A stretch of 64,000 nt of DNA from Vandiemenella viatica (GCA_031002005.1 CM061918.1:45296047-45360046), one strand, 5' to 3'; numbered from the stretch's first letter, positions 46,880-57,190 are shown. Made by a program: numbers and translations. The notes: a model not told the origin generated them from the letters alone.

Positions 46880-47879
46880 NNNNNNNNNNNNNNNNNNNNN
46901 NNNNNNNNNNNNNNNNNNNNNNNNNNNNNNNNNNNNNNNNNNNNNNNNNNNNNNNNNNNNNNNNNNNNNNNNNNNNNNNNNNNNNNNNNNNNNNNNNNNN
47001 NNNNNNNNNNNNNNNNNNNNNNNNNNNNNNNNNNNNNNNNNNNNNNNNNNNNNNNNNNNNNNNNNNNNNNNNNNNNNNNNNNNNNNNNNNNNNNNNNNNN
47101 NNNNNNNNNNNNNNNNNNNNNNNNNNNNNNNNNNNNNNNNNNNNNNNNNNNNNNNNNNNNNNNNNNNNNNNNNNNNNNNNNNNNNNNNNNNNNNNNNNNN
47201 NNNNNNNNNNNNNNNNNNNNNNNNNNNNNNNNNNNNNNNNNNNNNNNNNNNNNNNNNNNNNNNNNNNNNNNNNNNNNNNNNNNNNNNNNNNNNNNNNNNN
47301 NNNNNNNNNNNNNNNNNNNNNNNNNNNNNNNNNNNNNNNNNNNNNNNNNNNNNNNNNNNNNNNNNNNNNNNNNNNNNNNNNNNNNNNNNNNNNNNNNNNN
47401 NNNNNNNNNNNNNNNNNNNNNNNNNNNNNNNNNNNNNNNNNNNNNNNNNNNNNNNNNNNNNNNNNNNNNNNNNNNNNNNNNNNNNNNNNNNNNNNNNNNN
47501 NNNNNNNNNNNNNNNNNNNNNNNNNNNNNNNNNNNNNNNNNNNNNNNNNNNNNNNNNNNNNNNNNNNNNNNNNNNNNNNNNNNNNNNNNNNNNNNNNNNN
47601 NNNNNNNNNNNNNNNNNNNNNNNNNNNNNNNNNNNNNNNNNNNNNNNNNNNNNNNNNNNNNNNNNNNNNNNNNNNNNNNNNNNNNNNNNNNNNNNNNNNN
47701 NNNNNNNNNNNNNNNNNNNNNNNNNNNNNNNNNNNNNNNNNNNNNNNNNNNNNNNNNNNNNNNNNNNNNNNNNNNNNNNNNNNNNNNNNNNNNNNNNNNN
47801 NNNNNNNNNNNNNNNNNNNNNNNNNNNNNNNNNNNNNNNNNNNNNNNNNNNNNNNNNNNNNNNNNNNNNNNNNNNNNNN
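46880..47879. other. Assembly gap, 1000 N
   Basis: A second placeholder of exactly 1000 N. The repeat on its left side and the repeat on its right side are inverted copies of the same family, which makes correct joining here doubtful. Confidence 0.99.
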
Positions 47880-48330
47880 TAAATAATTTGGAAAAGTTTA
47901 ATTAGTAGTCATAATTAAGAGAAAAAATGAACATTTTAATTAAAAGGAATATTAATTTGAAATTTATATCAGTAGATAGAACTAATTGAGACGATTATGG
48001 AGATATCATGGTTTTGGTAAAAAGTTTAAGCATTTGTCCGGTAATTAAGTTTTTGAAAAACAAATTGTCGCCGATTGTTGGTCATGTGATAACTTTAGTT
48101 TTAAGACTTTAGAACCCCTTTGGAATGTTAAATTAAATTAAACAGATCGAACATGACAATAGAAAGTCCCTGTAAAAATTCCAAGTTAAACCATTATGTA
48201 CTTTTGGAGATATTAATTAAAGAAAGAATCGTCAAGGTCACAGGCTCGGATAAGTCTATAAAAGACCTTGCGGTAAGCTCACGTTGTCTCATTCTTTCGC
48301 TGGAAAGTGATCGCGCAACTTCGCACTAGT
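47880..48330. repeat. Large unclassified repeat, copy 3 (partial, orientation of the 61.7-kb copy)
   Basis: Collinear with 61682-62155 in the same orientation ('taattaagagaaaaaatgaac', 'aatttgaaatttatatcag'), but lacking about 28 bp present at 61883-61912. It diverges after 'gatcgcgcaact' at 48309-48320. It is inverted relative to copy 1 across the gap. Confidence 0.8.
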
Positions 48331-48720
48331 TAGCGGCGCAAATTAGGGTAGCGGTTTAGGCAAATTTCAACATGCCGTAGTACTCACTAATTCTCATAGA
48401 ATTGTACTTAATCTGCAGTCTTCAAAGAAACTGTGGTTCGATGCTTTATTCAAGATTCTGGTACCGAAAATGTACAAGTAAACTATTATCAAGAATATAA
48501 GTACTGTGTTATTCTCAAACTGTGTTAAATGACTTTATCTTGTTTACCCTATGAATTTGGGGTTTATTAATACGAATGCATGGCAACCAGGTTGTTTAAT
48601 ATCAAAGGTACCAGAGGGCTATACATGGTCACGAACTTAATTGTTCATAGTTCAGGTGAAGGTGTTGCAAACCCCCGTGCAGCCTTTTTGGCCTGACAAA
48701 ATCTTCTCAACAAGGCCAAA
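48331..48720 (+). repeat. PLE-associated repeat, relative of 19.25-19.79 kb
   Basis: Shares ordered landmarks with 19280-19775 ('gtagcggttt', 'ttcaggtgaag', 'accccc', 'gcctt', 'cctgac'). Not coding as far as I can see. Confidence 0.5.
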
Positions 48721-48763
48721 TGGATGCAAACTGAAACCATGGATTAAGTTCACCAGCACTTAC

Positions 48764-48945
48764 GGCTTCAAGTTAAGCGACGTTCAGCATGGTGAGTACC
48801 TGGATCGGTGACCTGTTATGGCTCCATACGCAGTCTGCAACATCGATACCCTCAATTGATGGCTTAGCAATGCTGAGCATGGTGAGTGCCTGGATGGGTG
48901 ACCGGTTGGCTCCATACGCATTCCGCAACATCGATACCCTCAAGT
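48764..48945 (+). repeat. Tandem of two 5S-rRNA-derived units
   Basis: The 45 bases from 48769 align without gaps to the 5S rRNA internal control region, about 35 of 45 identical by eye. Matches include AAGTTAAGC, box A to intermediate element, and TGGATxGGTGACC (box C). A second unit (48858-48945) repeats it with TGGATGGGTGACC intact, followed in both by 'gctccatacgca.tc.gcaacatcgataccctcaa'. Unit spacing is about 94 bp. The 5' third and 3' stem of a real 5S gene are absent, so this is a 5S-derived repeat, like the heads of SINE3-type elements, and not a 5S gene. Confidence 0.72.
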
Positions 48946-49056
48946 CCTGTGCACTGATTGGGCGTCCTGGCAACCCTTGATACACGACCTTAGAATTTTC
49001 GGCGGCAGCTAAGCCAGTCTGTTGGTGATTTCGAGAAGTAACTATCCTAAATAGAC

Positions 49057-49088
49057 CTGATGAAGACAACCAAGCAGGTTGTTGAAAC
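49057..49088 (+). ncRNA. Hammerhead-ribozyme-like core
   Basis: CTGATGA (49057-49063) is an exact match to the first hammerhead core strand. ACAACC (49066-49071) and GGTTGT (49077-49082) form a six-pair stem II with loop AAGCA. GAAAC (49084-49088) completes the second core strand, followed by ATTGTA, which could supply a one-pair stem III and a GUA cleavage triplet. I cannot draw a convincing stem I, so activity is doubtful. This layout is known from PLE terminal repeats. Confidence 0.5.
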
Positions 49089-49459
49089 ATTGTAATTCGT
49101 TGACTCCATCCGGCTGGACCCCGTGAAACATTCATTAAAATTCAAAGTTTGACTATATTCTCAAAAAAATGGTACAAGTCCAAACAATCGATCGGTTATT
49201 GGAAAATTTGTAGACTGCAAGTTATGAAAAGCTATCAGACCAGACCAAACCCCGTCGTAGAAATTTAATAGCAACATTGAAATTATTTTGAACTGTTCAG
49301 CTGCACTATAAAGTTTTTAAGATAGCTGCCCGCATCCTCCTGTTTCACACCAAGTACAGCGCAAACTGACAACCTTCCTGCTCCAATGATAACCAGCAAA
49401 AGACACCAAGTAGTTCCCACCAGCCGTATACATAGCCTGACCAAAATGTTTATTCATCT

Positions 49460-49464
49460 GTATA

Positions 49465-49505
<41 letters not shown>
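49460..49505. repeat. (TA)n microsatellite
   Basis: Two TA runs broken by one C. The ORF across it is low-complexity noise. Similar runs lie at 45170-45196, 53850-53869 and 63600-63617. Confidence 0.95.
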
Positions 49506-49506
<1 letters not shown>

Positions 49507-50300
49507 AAGTTATACATCATGCTGTGTATGACGTCATAATGACGTTTCGAGTGCGGAAATCTTAATCTGGTGGCTTTAAAATCCAGGTTTTATAATCTTA
49601 CCTATAGTTGCTGTATTTGCTTTGTAATTAACTTATGAAAATTTCTTATTTCCAGGTACCATTCTAACACAGCCGTCATTAGCAAAATTCAATATTTTCT
49701 ATTATTATAATTAAAGTATTACATGTTACTCAAAAAGGCTTATGGAATTCGGTTTAGAGGTTACTATTTTATTATTTGACGATTATTTCTTCCACTGACT
49801 TTACGTAATGGGCTTGTAATTTTAAAAAAGTGTCTATAACCATGAGGAGACTTTAATGCATTTCCTCTGAAAACAATCTTTCAACTGTCTGATTGTATAA
49901 GTCCCTCTAGAATTTTATTATGTTATGTAGAAGTCTGTTAAGTTGGCCTAACACTACCAGCTGACTTCTAAAATTGCTTCAAACCCATGGTTTCATGAAA
50001 TGTATAGGGCAACTTAATGTGATGGATTACAATACCAGTGTTTTATGCTTTAAATGGTTTTAAACTTTTTCCTATGGTTTCTTTAGAACAAGATTTATTA
50101 ACTTTAGGCTGTTTATTATTATGATAAACCTTTAAAGTGTCAAAAAGTGTTGCAATATAGTGAAATTATGCTGTAAAAAAACATTGCATTTGCTATGATG
50201 GATTTTGCTCTACTACAGCTGTTTCTGTATGATTAAATCTTGAATTTTATTATTTAAAGTTGATTTAGTATCGGTATTAGCTGATTAATTAACATTGTAG
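49506..50300. other. Nothing recognised
   Basis: AT-rich non-coding sequence between a microsatellite and the relic gene at 50.3 kb. Confidence 0.5.
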
Positions 50301-51945
50301 CTTTACTTTGCTGCGTAGATGGCTGCAAGGCAGCAGTATCAGATCTTTCACCTATGCCTGTTGACACTCTCGACTGGGTGGAAAAATTGTACATATCATT
50401 TACAATTCCCACTATTTGGAGAGAACCGAAGAATCATCTAACTGATTGTTATTTTTGTTTAACAAATATTAAAGGAATCACATCTAAATCAAAATATACA
50501 GTTAAGTATCCGAATTTGCCATCTACAATGAGTCCTGTCTTACACAATGAATATTTCCCTGTACCAGAATATGCAGATAAGTCCATAACTAGTTACTCTG
50601 CTGACCTAGCTCCATCTGAAAATGATTCAAATGATCATGATTATACAAATGATCCTACATAAAAAGGCAGTAGCTGTTCATCAGAATCTACATCCCAATC
50701 AACAAGATTTTAATGACCTGATTAGGGATTTAAACCTGTCTAAATAGCAAGCTGAAGTTTTAACTTCCAGATTCAAAGGCTGGAATCTATCCCAATAAGA
50801 TGTAAGAATATGTAGTTATTGTAGCCGCCATAGTGATTTTAAAGACTGCTTTTCTGAAGAAAATGGTATTGTTCCGTTATGGAAACTCTTGAACATTAAC
50901 ACCGACCAGATGAGTTGCGATTGTTCATAGACTCACTTAAAGTTAGTTTGAAGGCTGTGCTGCTACATATTGGCAATGAACTTCCATCAATACCTGTAGC
51001 ACTTGTCACTGATATACATATGAAAACTGTATAAATAGAAAGCTGAAGTTTTAACTTCCAAAGGCTGCAATCTGTTCCAATAAGACGTAAGAATACGTAG
51101 TTATCATAGCCTCCATATGAAAATAGTTTTAGAAAAAATCCAGTATGAAAAATATAAATGGTATATCTGTGGTGACTTAAAGGTCATTGCTTTATTGCTT
51201 GGTTTGCAACTTGGGTTCACAAAATTTTGCTGTTTTTGTGTGTGTGTGTGTGAATGGGAAAGCAGAGAGAGTTAAGTCTCCGTATGTTATAAATCATGGC
51301 CTAAATGTGAAATCTCTTATCCCTGGCTAGATAAATGTGTCACAAGACCCTTTAGTCAATAATGAAAAAATATATTTAGCTCCATTGCATATTAAATTAG
51401 AACTAATGAAAAATTTCATAAAGGCTACGGATAAACTTTCTGATGAATTCTTGTACTTGAAATCCAAAGATCTTCAAGTCAGTGATGCTAAACTGAAGGA
51501 AGGAATTTGTATAGGACCACAGATACAGTCATTAATTGCTGATGAATATTCTGGAGGACTGTTAAATCCACTAGAAAAAGCAGCCTGGCAGTATTTCAAA
51601 AAAGTATGTTGCAATTTCCTTGGAAACCATAAAGCAGAATAGTATTGGTGATCTTTAGCATTCTTATGAAGTTATGGGATGCAGCACATCCTTAAAAATT
51701 CATTTCTTGGACTCTCACTTAAACTTCATCCCAGAAAATCTTGGGGTTGTCAGTGATGAGCAAAGAGAGCATTTTCATCAGCATTTCTACTGGAGAAGAG
51801 ATACCAAGGCAAGTGGAATTCTAATAAGCTGGCTGACTGCTGTTGGACCAGGAAGAGAGATGTTCCGGGTGCAAAATATGCCCAAAAATCACTATATACC
51901 AGTTTCTAGTCTAGTCAAAATAAGTAGTGTGACATTTAGAGTTAG
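50300..51945 (+). pseudogene. Relic of an unclassified multi-copy gene family (LTDCYFC / PLHIKLxLMKNF type)
   Basis: Open pieces on the + strand read LTDCYFCLTNIKGITSKSK and VKYPNLPSTMSPV (50354-50662), then across stops and frame changes a DFNDLIRDLNLSK block, PLHIKLELMKNFIKATDKLS, KLKEGICIGPQIQSLI and AAWQYFKKVCCNFLGN (51337-51642), and MGCSTSLKIHFLDSHLNFIPENLGVVSDEQREHFHQ (51674-51780; key blocks HFLDSHLNF and PENLGVVSDE). From memory, near-identical blocks recur in many unnamed arthropod and cnidarian proteins, probably tied to a DNA transposon; no formal name is known to me. Cys pairs (CYFC; FCCFxC at 51220-51240) suggest zinc binding. Stops make it dead. A duplicated 90-100 bp piece lies inside (51010-51108). 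Confidence 0.7.
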
Positions 51946-51954
51946 ATAGTTAGT

Positions 51955-52258
51955 AAAGGTAAAGGTCGTGGGGTTCCTATAGGTCCTGCTGCTTCTCATA
52001 GGATTCACACAGGTAGAGAGCTCCACATTCCTATTACAACTGTTGGCACAAGAATGGATGTGACGGGTTCATCATCATGCTCTGGCCATTCTTTACCTTC
52101 CCACAAAGTTTCCCCCACAGTACTCATTGTATAGCAGGCTGATTTGGCCTGGGGAGCCATTCCAGATATTCAGCTTCAAGGATATATCCTTGGCTCCGTC
52201 AGGGATCGAACCCCAGTTGTCCGAGTCACACTCTGATGTTCTACCACCTGAGCCCTCA
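51955..52258 (-). mobile_element. tRNA-derived SINE with 9-bp target duplication
   Basis: The minus strand has an A box (GGGCTCAGGTGG, 52244-52255) and a B box (GGTTCGATCCC, 52202-52212) near its 5' end, followed by about 240 bp of body. ATAGTTAGT flanks it on both sides (51946-51954 and 52259-52267). Body sequence differs from the 40.0-kb SINE, so it is a separate family. It sits at the 3' edge of the relic gene above. Confidence 0.82.
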
Positions 52259-52267
52259 ATAGTTAGT

Positions 52268-52725
52268 TACTGATTTTATCACAAATTATAAAAAATCAAA
52301 TAAATATAAAAAATCCTGCCTGATGAGGAAAAACTAATATGATATTTGAATTCAACAAGAAAAATACTTCTGGAATCTCATGTTTTTGTTCTTGTGAAAG
52401 AAAAAAGTTTATTTTCGTAAAAAAGTGTAATAATTCCACACTCACAGCTGCAAGTTGACAGATGGGACACCTCCATGAGTTTCAAGTGGTTCCTCTGGGC
52501 TTAATTGCAAACTCTGCCTTTACTTTTCTACTACTTGGTGATAATACACTGAGCAATTAGATACATATCAAGGGAACTTCACTAAAAATAACTTCATTAG
52601 TACTGAAAAGAATTTTTTAACTGCCTCCTATTCTGATAATTTATCTCTAAAAACTTCAGTTATACTGTGACAAAAGCATCTGTAGAAACGCTACAAATCA
52701 GAATAAAATTCTACTTTTTTCTTAC
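52268..52725. other. Intron, nothing recognised
   Basis: No feature recognised between the SINE and the reversed ankyrin exon. Confidence 0.5.
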
Positions 52726-52830
52726 CTGTGCACTAACATCTTTGCAATTCAGAGCTAGGGATAGAGGGCGCTGTCCTCCACAGTCATTTTGATTAACATC
52801 TGCTCCTGCAGCAATGAGACTTTTAATAAT
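52726..52830 (-). CDS. Ankyrin-repeat protein, reversed exon 7
   Basis: A 105-bp, 35-codon, phase 0-0 exon on the minus strand, with acceptor 'cttcgcag' and donor 'gtaaga'. It encodes IIKSLIAAGADVNQNDCGG then QRPLSLALNCKDVSAQ. It continues the repeat of the exon at 57306-57401 perfectly (YTAIIGRKIE + IIKSLIAAGADVN). The following exon would lie to its left on the minus strand; I found none between 47880 and 52725. See exon 5 and the finding on the reversed block. Confidence 0.88.
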
Positions 52831-52919
52831 CTGCGAAGGAAATATTAGAAAAACAGTAAAAAAAAAAAATGCAGGAAGAATCATCAACAGTTACTTTGTA
52901 AAGAAAATTCATGCATAAG

Positions 52920-53045
52920 GGAGTGGAAAAATTTTCTTTTGTTGGTAAGGGTGTCAGGGATTGGAACAAATTACAACGAGTAGTGATGAATAATTTTCCA
53001 AAAATGCTTAAGGAATTTGGAATTAAAATTTGTAAATCATAATAA
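52920..53045 (+). mobile_element. LINE 3'-end fragment (tail family T)
   Basis: The + strand reads VRDWNKLQRVVMNNFPKMLK then EFGIKICKS and a stop, the same C-terminal block as 33.3 kb (DRNELPREMMN...). Nearly the same words (GRDWNKLLRDFIKSLLEILK) occur at 45847-45910 inside the large repeat. Confidence 0.6.
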
Positions 53046-53415
53046 TAAATGGGGGAGGAATTTAACATTCAAATTATAAAAGAAAATTTCCAAAAAAATA
53101 TGTATATAAAAAAGGGGTAAATGGATGAATTAGGGAATAGGCACCAGAGTGTTAAGGTGCATTGCCACTGAGGCAACTTCTGGGCAACATGTGGCATGCG
53201 GCACTGACGCATGCGACAAGGTGTATTTCAAGCGAAGCAACACGCTGTGACATGTAGCAAACAACAATGACGCATGCTACAGGTTAGGCTGTGTCGCCGG
53301 TCGTATGAACCACTGTGCGACAAAAATATAGCGTGTCGCACGATGTTGCCAGTATCCAAGCGGTGGTGGATGAGTGCGACAGAAAACGGGCGACATGGTG
53401 TGGAATGTGCAGAAA

Positions 53416-53735
53416 ACAACCTTATTTATTGAAGATTATTATACTTCACCGGAGTTGTGGAATAACAAAGTGCATCATGTAAAGACAGGGAAGCGAAAAG
53501 TGACAAATTAATACTACTTGCTAAGTACAAATGTTCATTAGATGAAATAAAAAAGAAAATCGAGAATTTGAGGTCTCCTTTTCATCGTGAACATAAAAGG
53601 ATTACTAAACCAAAGAGGGGCTCCTCTCATAAAGAAGAGAAATGGTTTGCTTATAAACTCCTGACATTTTTTATAGATGTTGACATTCCAAGACAAACTT
53701 TTTCAACAGCAGAGGATTATGAGGTACGTTAATTA
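53416..53735 (+). pseudogene. Harbinger accessory MADF/Myb-SANT-like protein relic
   Basis: The + strand reads LFIEDYYTSPELWNNKVHHVK then, after a stop, LLSKYKCSLDEIKKKIENLRS then FHREHKRITK and EKWFAYKLLTFFIDVDIPRQT. This matches the MADF pattern: an aromatic-rich first helix with a P-LW motif, and a last recognition helix EIKKKIENLR. Harbinger elements use such a protein to bind DNA next to the nuclease. The open frame reaches 'gag|gtacgt' near 53723, a possible donor site. One stop near 53505 marks decay. Confidence 0.72.
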
Positions 53736-54079
53736 ATATATGTAACTAATTATTTTTGACAGAATAGTGTACCAATGACAGATCGAGAGACGGAATAGGG
53801 GATTTACAATCTTTTTAGTTATACAAGTAAATAAAAGTAGTATTATGGTGATATATATATATATATATATTTTAAAAATTGTCGTAATTAAAACTTTACA
53901 AAGGGACTTACATATAATTAAGATAGGCTGTGTTTACAGCGTTTGTAGAAAAGTGTTTCCAAATTTAGATTGTGGTAAATAATAGTAAAAAACTTTTCTT
54001 GAATCGACCTTTCACTCATACAGTTGTGTATGATAGGGATAAAATGTCATATAATGGTAACGTAGTTAAATACATTATT

Positions 54080-54275
54080 TTACGTACGAATACATAGTTT
54101 ATGGTTTTGTCTTAGTATTTGTCTTACCAAGATACTTTTCCTTCTTTTGACACAAAGTACCTTGCGATTCGCACTACTTTTAACAAATAAATCTCTGATC
54201 CACCACCTAGGTTTTTTTCGTTTTCTTCTTTTATTGCCATTTGCGAGGATCAAATAAGAGGCAGCTGCCACTGCT
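54080..54275 (-). pseudogene. Harbinger transposase N-terminal remnant
   Basis: The minus strand reads MASEAVAAASYLILANGNKR then KRKKPRWWIRDLFVKSS and stops at 54080. The basic run followed by RWW(I/V)R is the usual N-terminus of Harbinger nucleases. The DDE catalytic region is absent from the element. Confidence 0.6.
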
Positions 54276-54496
54276 TCTGATGCCATGATGCACACTACTG
54301 GCCGCATAAAGTGAAATGCTTTTGCCGCATGCTACAAGCAACGGCGACAAGAAGCAAGCAACAACTGGCAACAGATTCTTGGGCGACATTCGACTTGCGA
54401 CAAAGTATGATGACGCACGGCGACATGTAGCAACAAAATAACTCGTGTAGCATGCTACATGTTGCTTGTTGTTGCCTCAGTGGAAACGCGCCTTTA

Positions 54497-54850
54497 GATC
54501 CATTGCAATTAAATTAATACTAATACAAAAAACATCAACAATTAAAATTTTATAGTCATTTCAGATACAAATTAGAAGAAAAAAAATACACACATTGCAA
54601 ATTGCTCAACTCTCATGTTCAATCAGTAGCATGAAAAAAAAAAAAAAAAAGAAAGAAGTTACCTTAAAAATAATTATTGAGAATGGCACCACTTTATTTT
54701 ACAAATTTAAAGCAAAAGTGGTGCAACAAACGAAATAACTCAGGGCACAACACCCCTGATTATAATTATCTAATTTTAATATCCAATTTTTTTTTGGATT
54801 GATGTTACATAACAAGAATGCAACATAGAACAGTGGTAGATAAGTCTTTA
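54497..54850. other. Nothing recognised; poly(A) at 54634
   Basis: AT-rich with an (A)17 run at 54634-54650. No coding or repeat assignment. Confidence 0.45.
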
Positions 54851-55860
54851 ATAGGAGTGTGTATAACACATTTCAATTAAATATATGTGAGGAGCATAAG
54901 TGGTTTTCAAGTAGGCAACATGGCTTTAAGCAAGGATATTCATGTGAATCTCAGTTGGTGGGATATATGCAAGATATTTCGGATGAAATGGACAAGGGAA
55001 GGTCAAATTGATAGTGTAAAACTAGATCTTTCAAAGGATTTTGACAGAGTGAGCCATAAAATGGTAGTAAATAAGGTAATATCTATTGGAGTTGATCAGA
55101 AAGTGATTTGCTGGATAGAATAATTTTAGAAAGGTAGAAAACAGAAAGTTATGGAAGGAAATGCGGTATCAAAAGAAGTGGAAATAAAAATGGGAGTACC
55201 ACAGGGTAGCGTATTGGGACCATTGCTATTTATTATTCTAATGAATAATTGTGTTGATTGTTTACTATCAGAAATTAAATTGTTTGCGGATTACATAATG
55301 CTATATAAAAGGATCAAAACAGTTGAGGATTGTAAACAGTTGCAGGGTGATCTGGACAGGATATCTAGTTGGGTTCGTAAACATGGAATGAAAATAAATG
55401 CAAAGAAGAGTAAGTTTATTAGATACACAAATAAAAAACTAAAGGTTTATTATGATTATAAGGGGGGAAAGAATTGCTTATTGAAGACTTGAAATGTAAA
55501 TATCTTAGCATTAGATTTGATAACAAGCTTAACTGGGCAGAACACATTGGACAGGTAGTAGGAAAAGGTTTCAAAATTCTGCATTTGCTGGAGAGGGTGA
55601 TGATGGGTTGTGCGAGAGAAGTAAAGAAATTGGGTTCCAAAACTTTGCTCAGACCATTGCTTGAATATGGTAGTGTAGTATGGGACCCACATTTTGAGAG
55701 TCAAATACAGGAGTTGGAAAAGATGCAAAGAAGGGCTGCTAGATTTGTTTCTGGAAATTATCGCAGAACGTAATCAGTAATAGATATGATAAAAGAGCTG
55801 CAATGGGACTCATTGGAAGACAGAAAGAGGGTGAAGAGGGTCATGGGAGTGTACAAGGCG
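54851..55860 (+). pseudogene. CR1/Jockey-type LINE RT fragment
   Basis: The + strand contains QIDSVKLDLSKDFDRVSHKM (RT motif with catalytic Asp), MGVPQGSVLGPLLFIILMN, then LFADYIMLYKRIKT, where the usual FADD reads FADY so a catalytic Asp is lost, KYLSIRFDNKLNWAEHI, RPLLEYGSVVWDPH, MQRRAARFVSGNYRRT and LQWDSLEDRKRVKRV. Stops at 55121, 55490 and 55771 break it. It is 5'-truncated and ends at a TTA/TTG microsatellite. Confidence 0.83.
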
Positions 55861-55896
55861 TATTATTATTATTATTATTATTATTGTTGTTGTTGT
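55861..55896. repeat. (TTA)n(TTG)n microsatellite
   Basis: About eight TTA/ATT units followed by four TTG units, at the junction of two LINE fragments in opposite orientation. Confidence 0.9.
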
Positions 55897-56270
55897 TACT
55901 CCGCAATTCACTAAAAGTATGTGGCGGAGGGTGCATTGCACCTATCCAAAAGGGTAATAGTTCAGAAGAGATATACAGGATATGGCAGGAGGTGCCCATG
56001 AGCTATTGTGCGGAACCATCCCAGCATTCGCTTAGAATGATCCGGGAAAACCAGATCAGGATGGCCGGAGTGCTTTATCAAAAGCTACTCCAGTCGGATT
56101 TCAAGTTAACTTGCCTGGTAAATCCTTTCTATTCCATTCCCTAATCGCTCGTGGGAAAAATAAGTACAGAAATGAATCAGTTCTGGCCCTGATTTCTCTT
56201 ATCTTATTTTCACGGTCATTCCGAGATATGAATGTTGCTAGTAGCAATATTTGCTTGCTGTTATTCTGAA
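55897..56270 (-). mobile_element. CR1-type LINE 3'-end fragment, opposite orientation
   Basis: Begins 'actccgcaattcactaaaagtatgtggcgg' (core 'tgtggcggagggtgca'), the inverted 3' end typical of the CR1-like family seen at 12000 and 21003 ('gggtggcagagggtgc'). Further right, 'tgatttctcttatcttattttcacggtcattccgag' (core 'ctcttatcttatt') matches 'atttctctaatcttatccctccggtcattgcgac' of the other copies. It lies tail-to-tail with the + strand LINE. Confidence 0.7.
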
Positions 56271-57104
56271 AGACTTTTCAAATGAGCAATAGGCAATTTT
56301 AGATTTTGTAACTTTAAGATCTTTTTTGTAGACAAACAGCAATAGTGAGGGGAAAATTTATAAGGAATTGATTTAACGTTCAGAATAAGAGCTATCATCC
56401 ACAAAATTTTCAAGAATATCAGAGAGAAAGTAAGGTTAAGCATTGCATAATTTCTGGAAAAGTCGTGCAAGATATCTGGTCATTTATTAAAAGGAGGCCA
56501 GACTGCCATATGAAGACAGCTGTTCAGAAGATTTAGTAGCGTGAGGTTGCATCAGCATGGAGCAGCTTTTCATGTGATGCATTGGTAGGTGGAAAACTTA
56601 GGTAGAAGTAATGTAGTGGGTCAGCCATTGTTCTTTCAGCTCCAACCTATAGTAGAAGCGATTCTTTGCTCTCATTGAAATAGAACTTTGTTTAGTTTTG
56701 GAGGTCATGGAGTTTCTTGCTTGTCTCATGGTTTAAATCTGCAATCAATAACTTTGGAGAAGATTTCTGATACCTTAAAATTGTTTACCGTATGATGTAC
56801 AGTGTTTTGAAGAATATACAGTTTTAACATTCCGTAACCTCTATAGTGAAAGTTATTTAGAACCTACCTTCATCTCCTGGTTATTACAGAGCATTGGCAA
56901 CCAAAAGACAGTGAACCATTAGGCTACAGTAATGGTCATAGCTTACGCACTCACTGTATGCACAAACCCTAAGTTACACAGAGTCGTAACATATGCTACA
57001 ACACAATTAAATTAAATACAAAAAGTAGTATGAAATACTTAGTCAAAATCTAACTAACATTAGGAAACAACAATACATTACTAATTATATATTACTTTTA
57101 TTTA
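56271..57104. other. Nothing recognised
   Basis: AT-rich intron-like sequence without exon or element that I can support. Confidence 0.5.
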
Positions 57105-57190
57105 TTAATTAATTTATTACTCTTGTTCCACAGATCATTGCTGAGGAAGAACCTGTAGGATGTGAAACATGTCATTCGTGTTTCAGTTTT
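57105..57190 (-). mobile_element. Short retroelement 3' end with (TAAA)-like tail, second copy
   Basis: Matches 36430-36515: 'cttgttccacagatcattgctgaggaa.aacctgtaggatgtgaaacatgtcat', core 'gatgtgaaacatgtcat', with an AT-rich 'tttattaattaatttatt' tail. Same orientation as the first copy. Confidence 0.5.

Larger units (their letters stand above)
53155..54493. mobile_element. PIF/Harbinger DNA transposon, decayed
   Basis: 1339 bp with inverted ends sharing AGG(T/C)GC(A/G)TT(G/T)CCACTGAGGCAAC at 53155-53177 and, inverted, 54471-54493. TTA flanks both sides (53152-53154 and 54494-54496), the 3-bp target preference of Harbinger elements. Each end continues for about 200 bp rich in GCGACA/TGTCGC and 'catgctac' words, which could bind the transposase. 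It encodes a MADF/Myb-like relic (+) and a transposase N-terminal remnant (-), the two-gene layout of this superfamily, but most of the transposase is missing. Confidence 0.88.

Noticed and set aside
48764..48945. Functional 5S rRNA genes
   Set aside because: Only the internal control region is similar; the 5' third and closing stem are missing and about ten of 45 positions differ.
49317..49520. 67-codon minus-strand ORF
   Set aside because: Its Ile/Tyr run is the (TA)n microsatellite translated.
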